Shown one piece after another: positions 17,425-24,810 of a stretch of 64,000 nucleotides of DNA (the stretch's first letter is position 1; each line of letters opens with the position of its first letter). Position numbers and translations under genes: made by a program. Under the pieces are notes generated by a model that saw only the letters and a program-made list of their open reading frames with translations, searched no databases and was not told the origin of the DNA. The DNA is from Pseudaeromonas sharmana (lineage in GTDB: Bacteria > Pseudomonadota > Gammaproteobacteria > Enterobacterales > Aeromonadaceae), in contig NZ_JBHSAF010000014.1 in assembly GCF_042649925.1 (NCBI RefSeq), positions 806,001-870,000 of the forward strand, given 5' to 3'.

Positions 17425-18924
17425 TCAGGCTGGCAACGCTATGCCAGTCAGATCTTCCGATGCAGGAATGTTGCGCATCTCGCCGGCGATGATCTCGGCC
17501 AATGGGCCCAGCACCACTTGCAGATTGTTCTCCCCCAGCTTGACGACACCGGAGGCACCGAGCGCCTTGAGTGTCCGCTCATCGACAGATTGGCGATTCT
17601 TAAGGGTCAGGCGCAGGCGGGTAATACACGCATCAATGCTGACCAGATTGTCATGCCCCCCCAATGCCTTGAGATACTGTCTGGCCAATACCGCGCGATC
17701 TGAACTTTTGGTGTTCGTCGCCAGCATCGGGCCCGCCTCTTCCGTTTCCCGGCCCGGCGTCTTCAGATTGAAACGAACGATGACAAAGCGGAACACGCCA
17801 TAGTAGACAAAGAAGAACACCAGCCCTTGCAACAGCAACATATACCAGTTCACGGCCAGCGGGTTGCGAGAGGACAACACCATATCCACCAGACCGGCAC
17901 TAAAACCGAACCCGGCAATCCACTGCATGGATGCAGCGATGAACACCGAGATCCCCGTCAGCACGGCATGCAGTACATACAGCAAGGGCGCGACGAACAT
18001 GAACGCAAACTCCAGCGGTTCTGTCACACCGGTAAAGAAGGCCGCGAACGCCGCTGCGATCATGATGGAGGCGACTTTCTCGCGATTCTGAGGCTTGGCC
18101 GTATGATAGATGGCCAGTGCGGCCCCCGGCAGTCCGAACATCATGATGGGAAAGAAGCCAGCCTGATACATACCGGTCACACCGACGACAGCCTTGCCTT
18201 CTGCCAGCGCCTTGCCACCGGCAAGGAAGTTAGGAATGTCATTGATACCGGCGACGTCGAACCAGAACACAGAATTCAGTGCATGGTGTAATCCGACCGG
18301 GATCAGCAGGCGGTTAAAGAACGCATAGATCCCCGCACCGGTCGCTCCCAGGCTCTGAATATGTTCCCCGAAAGAGACCAATCCATTAAAGATCATTGGC
18401 CAGACATACATCAGGACAAAGGCCAACGGAATCATGGCGAATGAGGTCAGGATCGGCACCAGGCGGCGGCCGCTGAAGAACGCCAGCGCCTTGTGCAGCT
18501 CGACGTTGCTATAGCGGTTATACAGTTCAGCCGAGATGATCCCCACCATGATACCGACAAACTGGTTTTTCACCTTGCCGAACGCGGCCGGCACTTCGGC
18601 AGGAACCAGTCCGAGGATCTGCGATACCGCATCTGGCGAGCACAACGTGGTCAGGACCAAGAAGCCAACGAAGCCAGCCAGCGCGGCGGCACCATCCTTG
18701 TCCTTGGACATGCCATAGGCCACACCGACGGCAAACAATACCGACATGTTATCGATGATGGCTGCGCCGGACTTGATGAAAAATGCGGCAACAGCACTGT
18801 TCCCGCCCCAGCCAACCGGATCAATCCAATAGCCAATCCCCATCAGAATTGCTGCGGCAGGCAGCGTAGCGACCGGCACCATCAAGGCCCGACCTACTTT
18901 TTGCATGTAACCGAGAATGTTCAC
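17425..18924 (-). CDS. nagE: N-acetylglucosamine PTS transporter, EIICB
   Basis: 499 residues. Imports and phosphorylates GlcNAc at the inner membrane to GlcNAc-6-P, the NagA substrate. The start is a GTG (NILGYMQKVGRAL follows) with AGGAG six bases upstream. The frame is open 35 codons further 5', but those lack a ribosome-binding site and the E. coli protein starts here. The EIIC membrane domain covers about residues 1-370. The EIIB domain is about 405-490 with the phosphocysteine in DACITRLRL. There is no C-terminal EIIA domain, unlike the 648-residue E. coli NagE, so it must take phosphate from a separate EIIA such as Crr. Confidence 0.94.
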   Translation of the reverse strand: MNILGYMQKVGRALMVPVATLPAAAILMGIGYWIDPVGWGGNSAVAAFFIKSGAAIIDNMSVLFAVGVAYGMSKDKDGAAALAGFVGFLVLTTLCSPDAVSQILGLVPAEVPAAFGKVKNQFVGIMVGIISAELYNRYSNVELHKALAFFSGRRLVPILTSFAMIPLAFVLMYVWPMIFNGLVSFGEHIQSLGATGAGIYAFFNRLLIPVGLHHALNSVFWFDVAGINDIPNFLAGGKALAEGKAVVGVTGMYQAGFFPIMMFGLPGAALAIYHTAKPQNREKVASIMIAAAFAAFFTGVTEPLEFAFMFVAPLLYVLHAVLTGISVFIAASMQWIAGFGFSAGLVDMVLSSRNPLAVNWYMLLLQGLVFFFVYYGVFRFVIVRFNLKTPGRETEEAGPMLATNTKSSDRAVLARQYLKALGGHDNLVSIDACITRLRLTLKNRQSVDERTLKALGASGVVKLGENNLQVVLGPLAEIIAGEMRNIPASEDLTGIALPA

Positions 18925-19086
18925 TGAGTACTCCTTTAGTATTCTGTCGAGAACCGCATCCCATCCGATGATGTGTTCCCCTCTTCGACACAAGGTTGTA
19001 GCCGTTTTACGCCAGACTCCGACAGCCATGACACCCCGGCATGCGTCGAACCTGCTGCACCTGCTGTTCAGGCTGGTGATAAAACC

Positions 19087-19115
19087 AGTGTAGGTTAGTT
19101 ATTTTTCGATATAAA
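19087..19115 (-). promoter_or_regulatory. Putative nagE promoter
   Basis: Minus strand: TTTATA (19115-19110), 17-bp spacer, TACACT (19092-19087). It is overlapped by the first NagC-type operator, as expected for repression. The implied leader is about 150 bases. Confidence 0.5.
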
Positions 19116-19120
19116 ATAAC
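19098..19120. promoter_or_regulatory. NagC-type operator 1 (nagE side)
   Basis: Inverted repeat GTTATTTT-N7-AAAATAAC, 8-bp perfect arms. This is the layout expected of a NagC/Mlc (ROK family) operator. It overlaps the putative nagE promoter. Confidence 0.7.
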
Positions 19121-19132
19121 ATTGGTTGATAT

Positions 19133-19148
19133 CGTGATAAAAATCACT
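19133..19148. promoter_or_regulatory. CRP-binding site in the nagE-nagB divergent region
   Basis: CGTGA-N6-TCACT: both GTGA/TCAC cores are intact with correct spacing. It lies between the two NagC-type operators, the same arrangement as in E. coli, where CRP activates nagE and nagB. Confidence 0.7.
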
Positions 19149-19180
19149 CATTCCGCGATTGGACTGGTTTCAAACTCGCA

Positions 19181-19209
19181 TTGAAACCGAACTTCATTTA
19201 GCATGTAAA
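19181..19209 (+). promoter_or_regulatory. Putative nagB promoter
   Basis: TTGAAA (19181-19186), 17-bp spacer, TGTAAA (19204-19209). The -10 lies inside the second operator. Confidence 0.45.
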
Positions 19210-19214
19210 ATAAG
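19192..19214. promoter_or_regulatory. NagC-type operator 2 (nagB side)
   Basis: CTTCATTT-N7-AAAATAAG, the same 8-7-8 layout as operator 1 with two mismatches in the left arm. Its centre is 94 bp from operator 1, close to nine helical turns. Confidence 0.65.
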
Positions 19215-19262
19215 ATGACAGACACGCTGTCACCTCAACCCTTTTTGGTGCTGGAGAACAAG

Positions 19263-20063
19263 ATGAGACTCATTCCATTAAAGCAAGCCGAACAGGTCGG
19301 CATGTGGGCTGCACGCTATATCGTTGATCGCATTAATGAATTTGCGCCTACCGTTGAGCGCCCTTTCATTCTTGGGCTGCCGACGGGTGGCACACCGCTG
19401 GCCACCTATCAACAGCTGATCGCGCTGCATCAGCGGGGAGAAGTCAGTTTTGCCAACGTCGTCACCTTCAACATGGACGAGTATGTCGGCTTACCCGAGG
19501 CCCATCCGCAGAGCTACCACAGCTTCATGTACAATAATTTCTTCAATCACATCGACATTCGTCGTGAGAACATCCATATCCTCAACGGCAATGCCGCAGA
19601 CCTGATCGCGGAATGCAACCGCTACGAAGAACAGATCCGCCACTACGGCCGTATCCATCTGTTTCTCGGAGGGGTTGGCAATGATGGGCATATCGCCTTT
19701 AATGAGCCGGCGTCTTCGTTGAGCTCGCGGACCCGTATCAAGACGCTGACGGAAGATACCCGGCTGGCAAATGCCCGGTTCTTCGATGGCGACCTGCAGC
19801 AGGTACCCAAACTGGCACTGACCGTGGGTGTTGGTACCTTGCTTGATGCCGAAGAGATCATGATACTGGTGACCGGCCACGCCAAGGCGCAAGCACTGCA
19901 AGCCGCAGTGGAAGGCAGCGTCAATCATTTGTGGACCATTTCGGCATTACAGCTGCACCCCCGCAGCATCATGGTCTGTGACGAGCCGTCAACCATGGAG
20001 CTCAAGGTCAAGACGGTGCGCTATTTCCAGGAACTGGAAGCCGAGAACATCAAGCGGATCTGA
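19263..20063 (+). CDS. nagB: Glucosamine-6-phosphate deaminase
   Basis: 266 residues from the ATG at 19263, identical in length to E. coli NagB and preceded by GGAG; an ATG 16 codons upstream is in frame but does not fit the family. It converts glucosamine-6-P to fructose-6-P and ammonia. Catalytic Asp in FNMDEYVGL near residue 72 and His in GNDGHIAFNEP near 143 are present, and the allosteric-site region SSLSSRTRIKTLT is conserved. First gene of nagBAC. Confidence 0.97.
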   Translation: MRLIPLKQAEQVGMWAARYIVDRINEFAPTVERPFILGLPTGGTPLATYQQLIALHQRGEVSFANVVTFNMDEYVGLPEAHPQSYHSFMYNNFFNHIDIRRENIHILNGNAADLIAECNRYEEQIRHYGRIHLFLGGVGNDGHIAFNEPASSLSSRTRIKTLTEDTRLANARFFDGDLQQVPKLALTVGVGTLLDAEEIMILVTGHAKAQALQAAVEGSVNHLWTISALQLHPRSIMVCDEPSTMELKVKTVRYFQELEAENIKRI

Positions 20064-20075
20064 GGTAATAACACC

Positions 20076-21227
20076 ATGTTTGCACTCTGCAACGGTCTGA
20101 TCCACACCGGATCAGACACGCTCGTTGATCATGCGATTGTGATCGAGGCCGACACTATCACGGCCCTGTTGCCGCAGACTGACCTCCCTGCGGACTGTCC
20201 GCGTATGGACTTGCACGGCCGGCATATCACGGCCGGCTTTATCGATCTGCAGTTGAACGGTTGTGGTGGTGTCATGTTCAACGATGCCCCAAATTCGCTG
20301 ACACTCGATGCCATGCACACCGCCAACCTCAAATCCGGCACCACCAGCTTTCTGCCGACGCTGATTACCAGCCCGGATCAGGATATACAAAGTGCAGTGC
20401 TGACGGTGCGTCACTATATGCAGTGCCATGCGCATCGTGTCCCCGGTGTTCATCTCGAAGGGCCCTACACCAATAAATTGCGCAAGGGGATTCACCCGGT
20501 CGAGCAAATACGCCGTCCAAGCGACGCGATGATCGCGTTTTTATGCGAACACGCCGATTGCATTGCCAAAATTACGCTGGCGCCCGAGAAAAACCGCCCC
20601 GAACACCTGCGACAATTGCGCGATGCCGGAATCCTGCTCTCGATTGGTCACAGTGCCGCGTCCTATGCCGAAGCCATGGCCGGATTTGATAATGGCATTC
20701 GCTTTGCCACCCATCTCTACAATGCGATGACCCCCACCTTGAATGGCCGCGAGCCGGGGATTGTCGGCGCCATCTATGATCGGGACGACATCTATGCCGG
20801 CATCATAGTGGATGGACACCATGTGCACCCGGCAAATGTCCGGCTTGCACACAGGGTATTGGGAGAACGGTTGTGTTTGGTGACCGACGCGACTGCACCT
20901 GCCGGGGCGCCGGATGGCTTTACCCAGTTCGATTTTTGCGGCAGTACCGTCTATTACCGTGACGGACAATGCGTCGATCGCCATGGTACACTCGGCGGCT
21001 CGGCACTGACGATGATCGAAGGGGTTGCCAACCTGGTAAAGATGGTCGGACTCACGCTTGATGAAGCGTTACGCATGGCCAGTCTCTATCCGGCGAAGGC
21101 GATCAACTGTGCCGACCGGCTCGGACGCATAGCGCCCGGTTTTATTGCCAACCTGGCCATCTTTGATGACGACTTCAACGTCCTCGCCACCGTGGATCAG
21201 GGTCACTACGCAGAACAGGGACAATGA
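20076..21227 (+). CDS. nagA: N-acetylglucosamine-6-phosphate deacetylase
   Basis: 383 residues (E. coli 382). Removes acetate from GlcNAc-6-P to give the NagB substrate. Amidohydrolase-family metal and catalytic residues are visible: Glu in VHLEGPYTN near 131, His in IGHSAASY near 195 and ATHLYNAM near 216, and Asp in VTDATAPAG near 273. It starts 12 bases after nagB and its stop overlaps the nagC start by four bases, so the three genes form one operon. Confidence 0.96.
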   Translation: MFALCNGLIHTGSDTLVDHAIVIEADTITALLPQTDLPADCPRMDLHGRHITAGFIDLQLNGCGGVMFNDAPNSLTLDAMHTANLKSGTTSFLPTLITSPDQDIQSAVLTVRHYMQCHAHRVPGVHLEGPYTNKLRKGIHPVEQIRRPSDAMIAFLCEHADCIAKITLAPEKNRPEHLRQLRDAGILLSIGHSAASYAEAMAGFDNGIRFATHLYNAMTPTLNGREPGIVGAIYDRDDIYAGIIVDGHHVHPANVRLAHRVLGERLCLVTDATAPAGAPDGFTQFDFCGSTVYYRDGQCVDRHGTLGGSALTMIEGVANLVKMVGLTLDEALRMASLYPAKAINCADRLGRIAPGFIANLAIFDDDFNVLATVDQGHYAEQGQ

Positions 21228-22435
21228 CTGAAGGACAAATCGCCAATATCGACCTTGTAAAACAGGTTAATGCCGCTGCTGTCTATCGCATCATCGATCA
21301 GCAAGGCCCCGTCTCGCGGATCCAGATTGCCGAGATCTGCCAGCTGGCTCCGGCCAGCATCACCAAGATCACACGGCAGATGCTGGAGCATGGCTTGATC
21401 CGCGAGGAGGCCTTGCTGGAGTCGACCGGCGGGCGGCGAGCGATCGCCCTCGTCGCCGAACAGCAGCAGTTTCAATTCATCTCCTGTCGTCTGGGGCGCA
21501 AGAGCCTGCATATCGGGCTGTATAACCTGGCTGCAGCGGAGCTGGATCGCGTCGAATTGCCGTTCACGGAACGCGAACGGGAGCCGGTCATAGCCCGATT
21601 GAAATCTGAATTGACCTCGTTTATTGCCAAACGCAGCAAGCAGATCGATAAACTGATTGGTTTGGCAATCACCCTTCCCGGCCTGGTAAATCCTGAATCT
21701 GGAGAGGTGCTCTACATGCCCAGCCTCGCGCTGGCGGGCTCTCCGCTGGCCCATGAGATGGAACAACACTTCGGGTTACCCACCTTCATTGGCAATGACA
21801 CCCGCTCTTTGGCGCTTGCAGAACACTTTTTCGGTGCCTCCCGTGACTGCCAGGATTCAATACTGGTCTCGGTCCACAATGGCACCGGGGCCGGTATTAT
21901 CAGCAAAGGTAAGGTGCTGTTGGGGCAGAATCGAAACGTCGGCGAAATTGGTCATATCCAGGTTGAGCGCTTTGGCAAGCGCTGCCAATGCGGTAATTTT
22001 GGCTGTCTGGAAACCATTGTCTCCAACCCGGCAATCCTGGAGCGCAGCCGGGAGTTGTTATCCCGTGGACACGCTTCGAGCCTGGATGCGGAGCAGTTGT
22101 CGATGACCAGCCTGTGCATTGCTGCACAACAAGGTGACGCCCTCGCCGTTGAAGTCATTCGCCAGACGGGGGAATACCTGGGCCAAACCATCGCCATCAT
22201 GGTCAATCTGTTCAATCCGCAGAAGGTCTTGCTGGCAGGTGAAATTGTTGCGGCGTTCAACCTGCTGCTGCCTGCGATACGGCAATGTGTGGAACATCAA
22301 TCCTTGCCCAGTTTCCATCAGCATCTTCCAATAGAGCGAGCGCACTTTCAAAGCCAGCCCACCATGGGAGGCGTTGCCTTGATTAAACGCGCGCTGCTGG
22401 AGGGAGACCTGTTGCAACGCATCATGGAAATGTGA
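21224..22435 (+). CDS. nagC: NagC, ROK-family repressor of the nag regulon
   Basis: 403 residues (E. coli NagC 406). An N-terminal winged helix-turn-helix (QIANIDLVKQVNAAAVYRII, then APASITKITRQM) is followed by a ROK domain with the GTGAGIIS motif and the zinc-binding CQCGNFGC near residue 250. GlcNAc-6-P is the expected inducer. The ATG overlaps the nagA stop (ATGA). NagC rather than Mlc is favoured by the N-terminal sequence and by its place in the nag operon. Its likely targets are the two operators between nagE and nagB. Confidence 0.95.
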   Translation: MTEGQIANIDLVKQVNAAAVYRIIDQQGPVSRIQIAEICQLAPASITKITRQMLEHGLIREEALLESTGGRRAIALVAEQQQFQFISCRLGRKSLHIGLYNLAAAELDRVELPFTEREREPVIARLKSELTSFIAKRSKQIDKLIGLAITLPGLVNPESGEVLYMPSLALAGSPLAHEMEQHFGLPTFIGNDTRSLALAEHFFGASRDCQDSILVSVHNGTGAGIISKGKVLLGQNRNVGEIGHIQVERFGKRCQCGNFGCLETIVSNPAILERSRELLSRGHASSLDAEQLSMTSLCIAAQQGDALAVEVIRQTGEYLGQTIAIMVNLFNPQKVLLAGEIVAAFNLLLPAIRQCVEHQSLPSFHQHLPIERAHFQSQPTMGGVALIKRALLEGDLLQRIMEM

Positions 22436-22682
22436 ATTTCTCGGCAGATCCGGCACGAGGACAAGACGAATCCTTACCGACAAAAGCATTCGGACTTTGT
22501 ACGATTATTCAGCTATTTACGCGGGTTTCTCCAGCATTGGACAGCAGTTTCACGCCATTGCTGCGCTGATGTATCGAACGATGAAATATTTTAATCGTAT
22601 TAATAAAAATTTCGAGTTTTACATCTGATGGCTGCTGAACATACTTCCCCGCGACAGGACAACAACAATAGAAACGATCACT

Positions 22683-23021
22683 ATGAGTTTTACATCCGAC
22701 AAGCGTTTCAATGATTTTCAACATTTCCCGCGTGGTCTGCGCCGTAGCGGTCAGTTTACCGTTGCTGAAGCCGACATGCTGGAACTGTGTGGCCAGGCGA
22801 TGCTGGAGCTATACCAGAACAAACGTGTCCCGAGTGACGATGTGGAAAAGGCGTTCCTCGACCGCGTCGCGGCGGGTGAGCCCGCAGGCAACCCCCACGC
22901 TAAGGTATGGTTCAAATATCTGAAGGTTATTGGCCCACGCCGTGTTCACCGCCTCTGCACCTCTGGCGGGAATGTCAGTGATGAAGCCAGCTTCGATACA
23001 GCCGACGAGTCACTGGACTGA
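22683..23021 (+). CDS. maoP: MaoP, macrodomain Ter-range protein (YifE family)
   Basis: 112 residues. In E. coli MaoP acts with the cis site maoS to give the Ori macrodomain its properties, and it is confined to Dam-bearing gammaproteobacteria. Matches to YifE include the N-terminal FPRGLRRSGQFTVAEADMLE and VWFKYLKVI...PRRVHRL near residue 80. Its stop shares one base with the hdfR start, so the two are co-transcribed here, whereas in E. coli they are divergent. The 247 bases upstream are AT-rich and probably hold its promoter. Confidence 0.88.
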   Translation: MSFTSDKRFNDFQHFPRGLRRSGQFTVAEADMLELCGQAMLELYQNKRVPSDDVEKAFLDRVAAGEPAGNPHAKVWFKYLKVIGPRRVHRLCTSGGNVSDEASFDTADESLD

Positions 23022-23893
23022 TGGATACCGATCTGCTGCGCACCTTTATTGCGGTTAGCAAGAGCCGCCATTTTGGTCGTGCAGCAGAAACCCTTTATCT
23101 CACCCAGTCTGCAGTCAGCTTTCGTATTCGCCAACTGGAGCAACAGCTAGGCGTATCTTTGTTCACGCGTCATCGCAACAACATTCAACTCACAGCCGCT
23201 GGCGAACGCCTGCTGCCCTACGCCGAAACCATTCTGCAGACCCTGGGCCAGGCCAAGCAGGTGATCGCGCAACAGGCGGTCATGCAGCAACAACTGGCGA
23301 TCGGCGCTCCTGCCTTCTGCTGGGAGCTGGGCCTGCAGGAGTGGCTGGACCCCTGGTTTGCCAACCGAGAATCGACTCTTTGTCTACGTACCGAAACCGG
23401 GCAGCGGGAGCAACTGTGCCGCCAGTTGCTGGAACGGACACTCGATCTGGCGATCCTGGTTGAACCAAGCAAAATTGACGAAATCACGGTACGCCCTTTT
23501 TGCGACTACCCGCTGACACTGGTTTGTCGTCAGCCAGGCCAGCATTTCACCCAGATGGCAAAATCCTACGTTCAGGTGGACGGGCTGCTACCAGGAGCCC
23601 TGTTCCCCAGCGAGTTACAGTCGCGGACCACGGTACTGCTCACCTCGTCACTGCAACAGGCGATAAAACATCTGTTGCGCCATGGTGGCATGGCCTACCT
23701 GCCGCATCCAGCAGTGGCCAGCTACATCCGTCAAGGTCAACTGCATCTGGTAGAGGGCGCGCCCAACATGAGCCGCCCACTCTATCTGGCCTGTCGCAAC
23801 GATGTCTTGGCCGATGAAGAGATCAGCGGGTTGCTGCGCACCCAGTGGCAGCCCGGAGCCAAAGCCGCGGTACGGCCTCAGCAGCAGCCTTGA
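23021..23893 (+). CDS. hdfR: HdfR, LysR-family regulator
   Basis: 290 residues. The N-terminal 75 residues (MDTDLLRTFIAVSKSRHFGR, then LYLTQSAVSFRIRQLEQQLG and LFTRHRNN) are almost those of E. coli HdfR, which represses flhDC and regulates gltBD; targets here are unknown. The effector half is more divergent. Its ATG overlaps the maoP stop by one base. It converges with yfcE, one base apart. Confidence 0.88.
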   Translation: MDTDLLRTFIAVSKSRHFGRAAETLYLTQSAVSFRIRQLEQQLGVSLFTRHRNNIQLTAAGERLLPYAETILQTLGQAKQVIAQQAVMQQQLAIGAPAFCWELGLQEWLDPWFANRESTLCLRTETGQREQLCRQLLERTLDLAILVEPSKIDEITVRPFCDYPLTLVCRQPGQHFTQMAKSYVQVDGLLPGALFPSELQSRTTVLLTSSLQQAIKHLLRHGGMAYLPHPAVASYIRQGQLHLVEGAPNMSRPLYLACRNDVLADEEISGLLRTQWQPGAKAAVRPQQQP

Positions 23894-23894
23894 T

Positions 23895-24437
23895 TCAACT
23901 GAGCGTCAATAACGGTAAACCATCCTGTAATCCCATGACTTGCCAATGCGCTTGATGCCATAGCCCATAACTGGGCATATAACCTTGTCGCGGGAAGGTA
24001 ATGGATCCCGGATTCAACAGCGTAACGCCCTGCTCACTGCGCAACATCGGAATGTGCGTGTGGCCGGTCAGCAAGGTATCCCCCTCCTGCAGCGCTAATT
24101 GCTCCTGCTGATAAAGATGACCATGGGTCATGCATATTTTCGTCGTGCCCAGCAGCAGATAGTTGCAGGGAGAGAGGCAGGGAAACGCCAGCAACATCTG
24201 GTCTACTTCACTATCGCAATTACCGCGCACGGCAATAATGCTATGCCTGCGGGCATTGAGCATCTCGGCAACCCGCGCCGGCGCATAGCCCTCGGGGACA
24301 GGGTTGCGCGGTCCATGGTTCAACAAGTCACCCAGTAATAAATAGTAATCAGGCTGATAGCGCTCCAGCTGTTGCAAACACTGCTCCAAGGCCGGCGCAC
24401 ATCCATGAATATCCGCAATCACAGCAAGAGTCGGCAT
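23895..24437 (-). CDS. yfcE: Metallophosphodiesterase YfcE
   Basis: 180 residues from the ATG at 24437, which matches the E. coli start (an ATG at 24443 is equally possible). Calcineurin-like, dimetal phosphodiesterase of unknown natural substrate. Motifs in order: DIHG near residue 9, GDLLNHGPRN near 40, RGNCDSEVDQM near 75, THGH near 105 and GHTHIP near 125. All metal ligands are present. The frame is open 31 codons further upstream without a good start. Confidence 0.9.
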   Translation of the reverse strand: MPTLAVIADIHGCAPALEQCLQQLERYQPDYYLLLGDLLNHGPRNPVPEGYAPARVAEMLNARRHSIIAVRGNCDSEVDQMLLAFPCLSPCNYLLLGTTKICMTHGHLYQQEQLALQEGDTLLTGHTHIPMLRSEQGVTLLNPGSITFPRQGYMPSYGLWHQAHWQVMGLQDGLPLLTLS

Positions 24438-24529
24438 TCTCATCTCGTTGGTAACTTTTGACTGCTTGCCATTATCCTCTAACTCGCGAGCGGAACAAGT
24501 CGACGACCGCCTGCCATGGGCCGCAAACA

Positions 24530-24553
24530 ACAGAGCCCGCTTGCGCGGGCTCC
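24530..24553 (-). terminator. Hairpin terminator of feoABC
   Basis: GAGCCCGC/GCGGGCTC stem (24533-24540 with 24545-24552), four-base loop, 18 bases beyond the feoC stop. The T tract on the minus strand is interrupted (TGTTGTTT). Confidence 0.65.
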
Positions 24554-24570
24554 AGACATATGAAGCAGAT

Positions 24571-24810
24571 TCAATGCTGAATCAAACCAATCTGCCCCTG
24601 GGGTAACCATTCATACATCACTGTTTCGCGTTCCCCACAGCATCGTCCGCTGCAACCACCTGATTGCAGCTTGCGGATCCGTCCTTTCCGCATCCAGATA
24701 CCCAGCATGGCATCAATCGCCTGTTCATCGGCAGCAAAATGCCGAGACAGCTCCTGTAACGACATGCGTTGCCGCTGTTCCAATAAGGCTCCGAGTTCAC
24801 GCACTATCAT
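24571..24810 (-). CDS. feoC: FeoC, ferrous iron transport accessory protein
   Basis: 79 residues. A winged helix (about 1-55) followed by a cysteine cluster in GGCSGRCCGE (three Cys within seven residues), the small iron-sulfur/regulatory motif of FeoC, which has been linked to FeoB stability. The ATG overlaps the feoB stop by four bases. Third gene of feoABC. Confidence 0.88.
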   Translation of the reverse strand: MIVRELGALLEQRQRMSLQELSRHFAADEQAIDAMLGIWMRKGRIRKLQSGGCSGRCCGERETVMYEWLPQGQIGLIQH

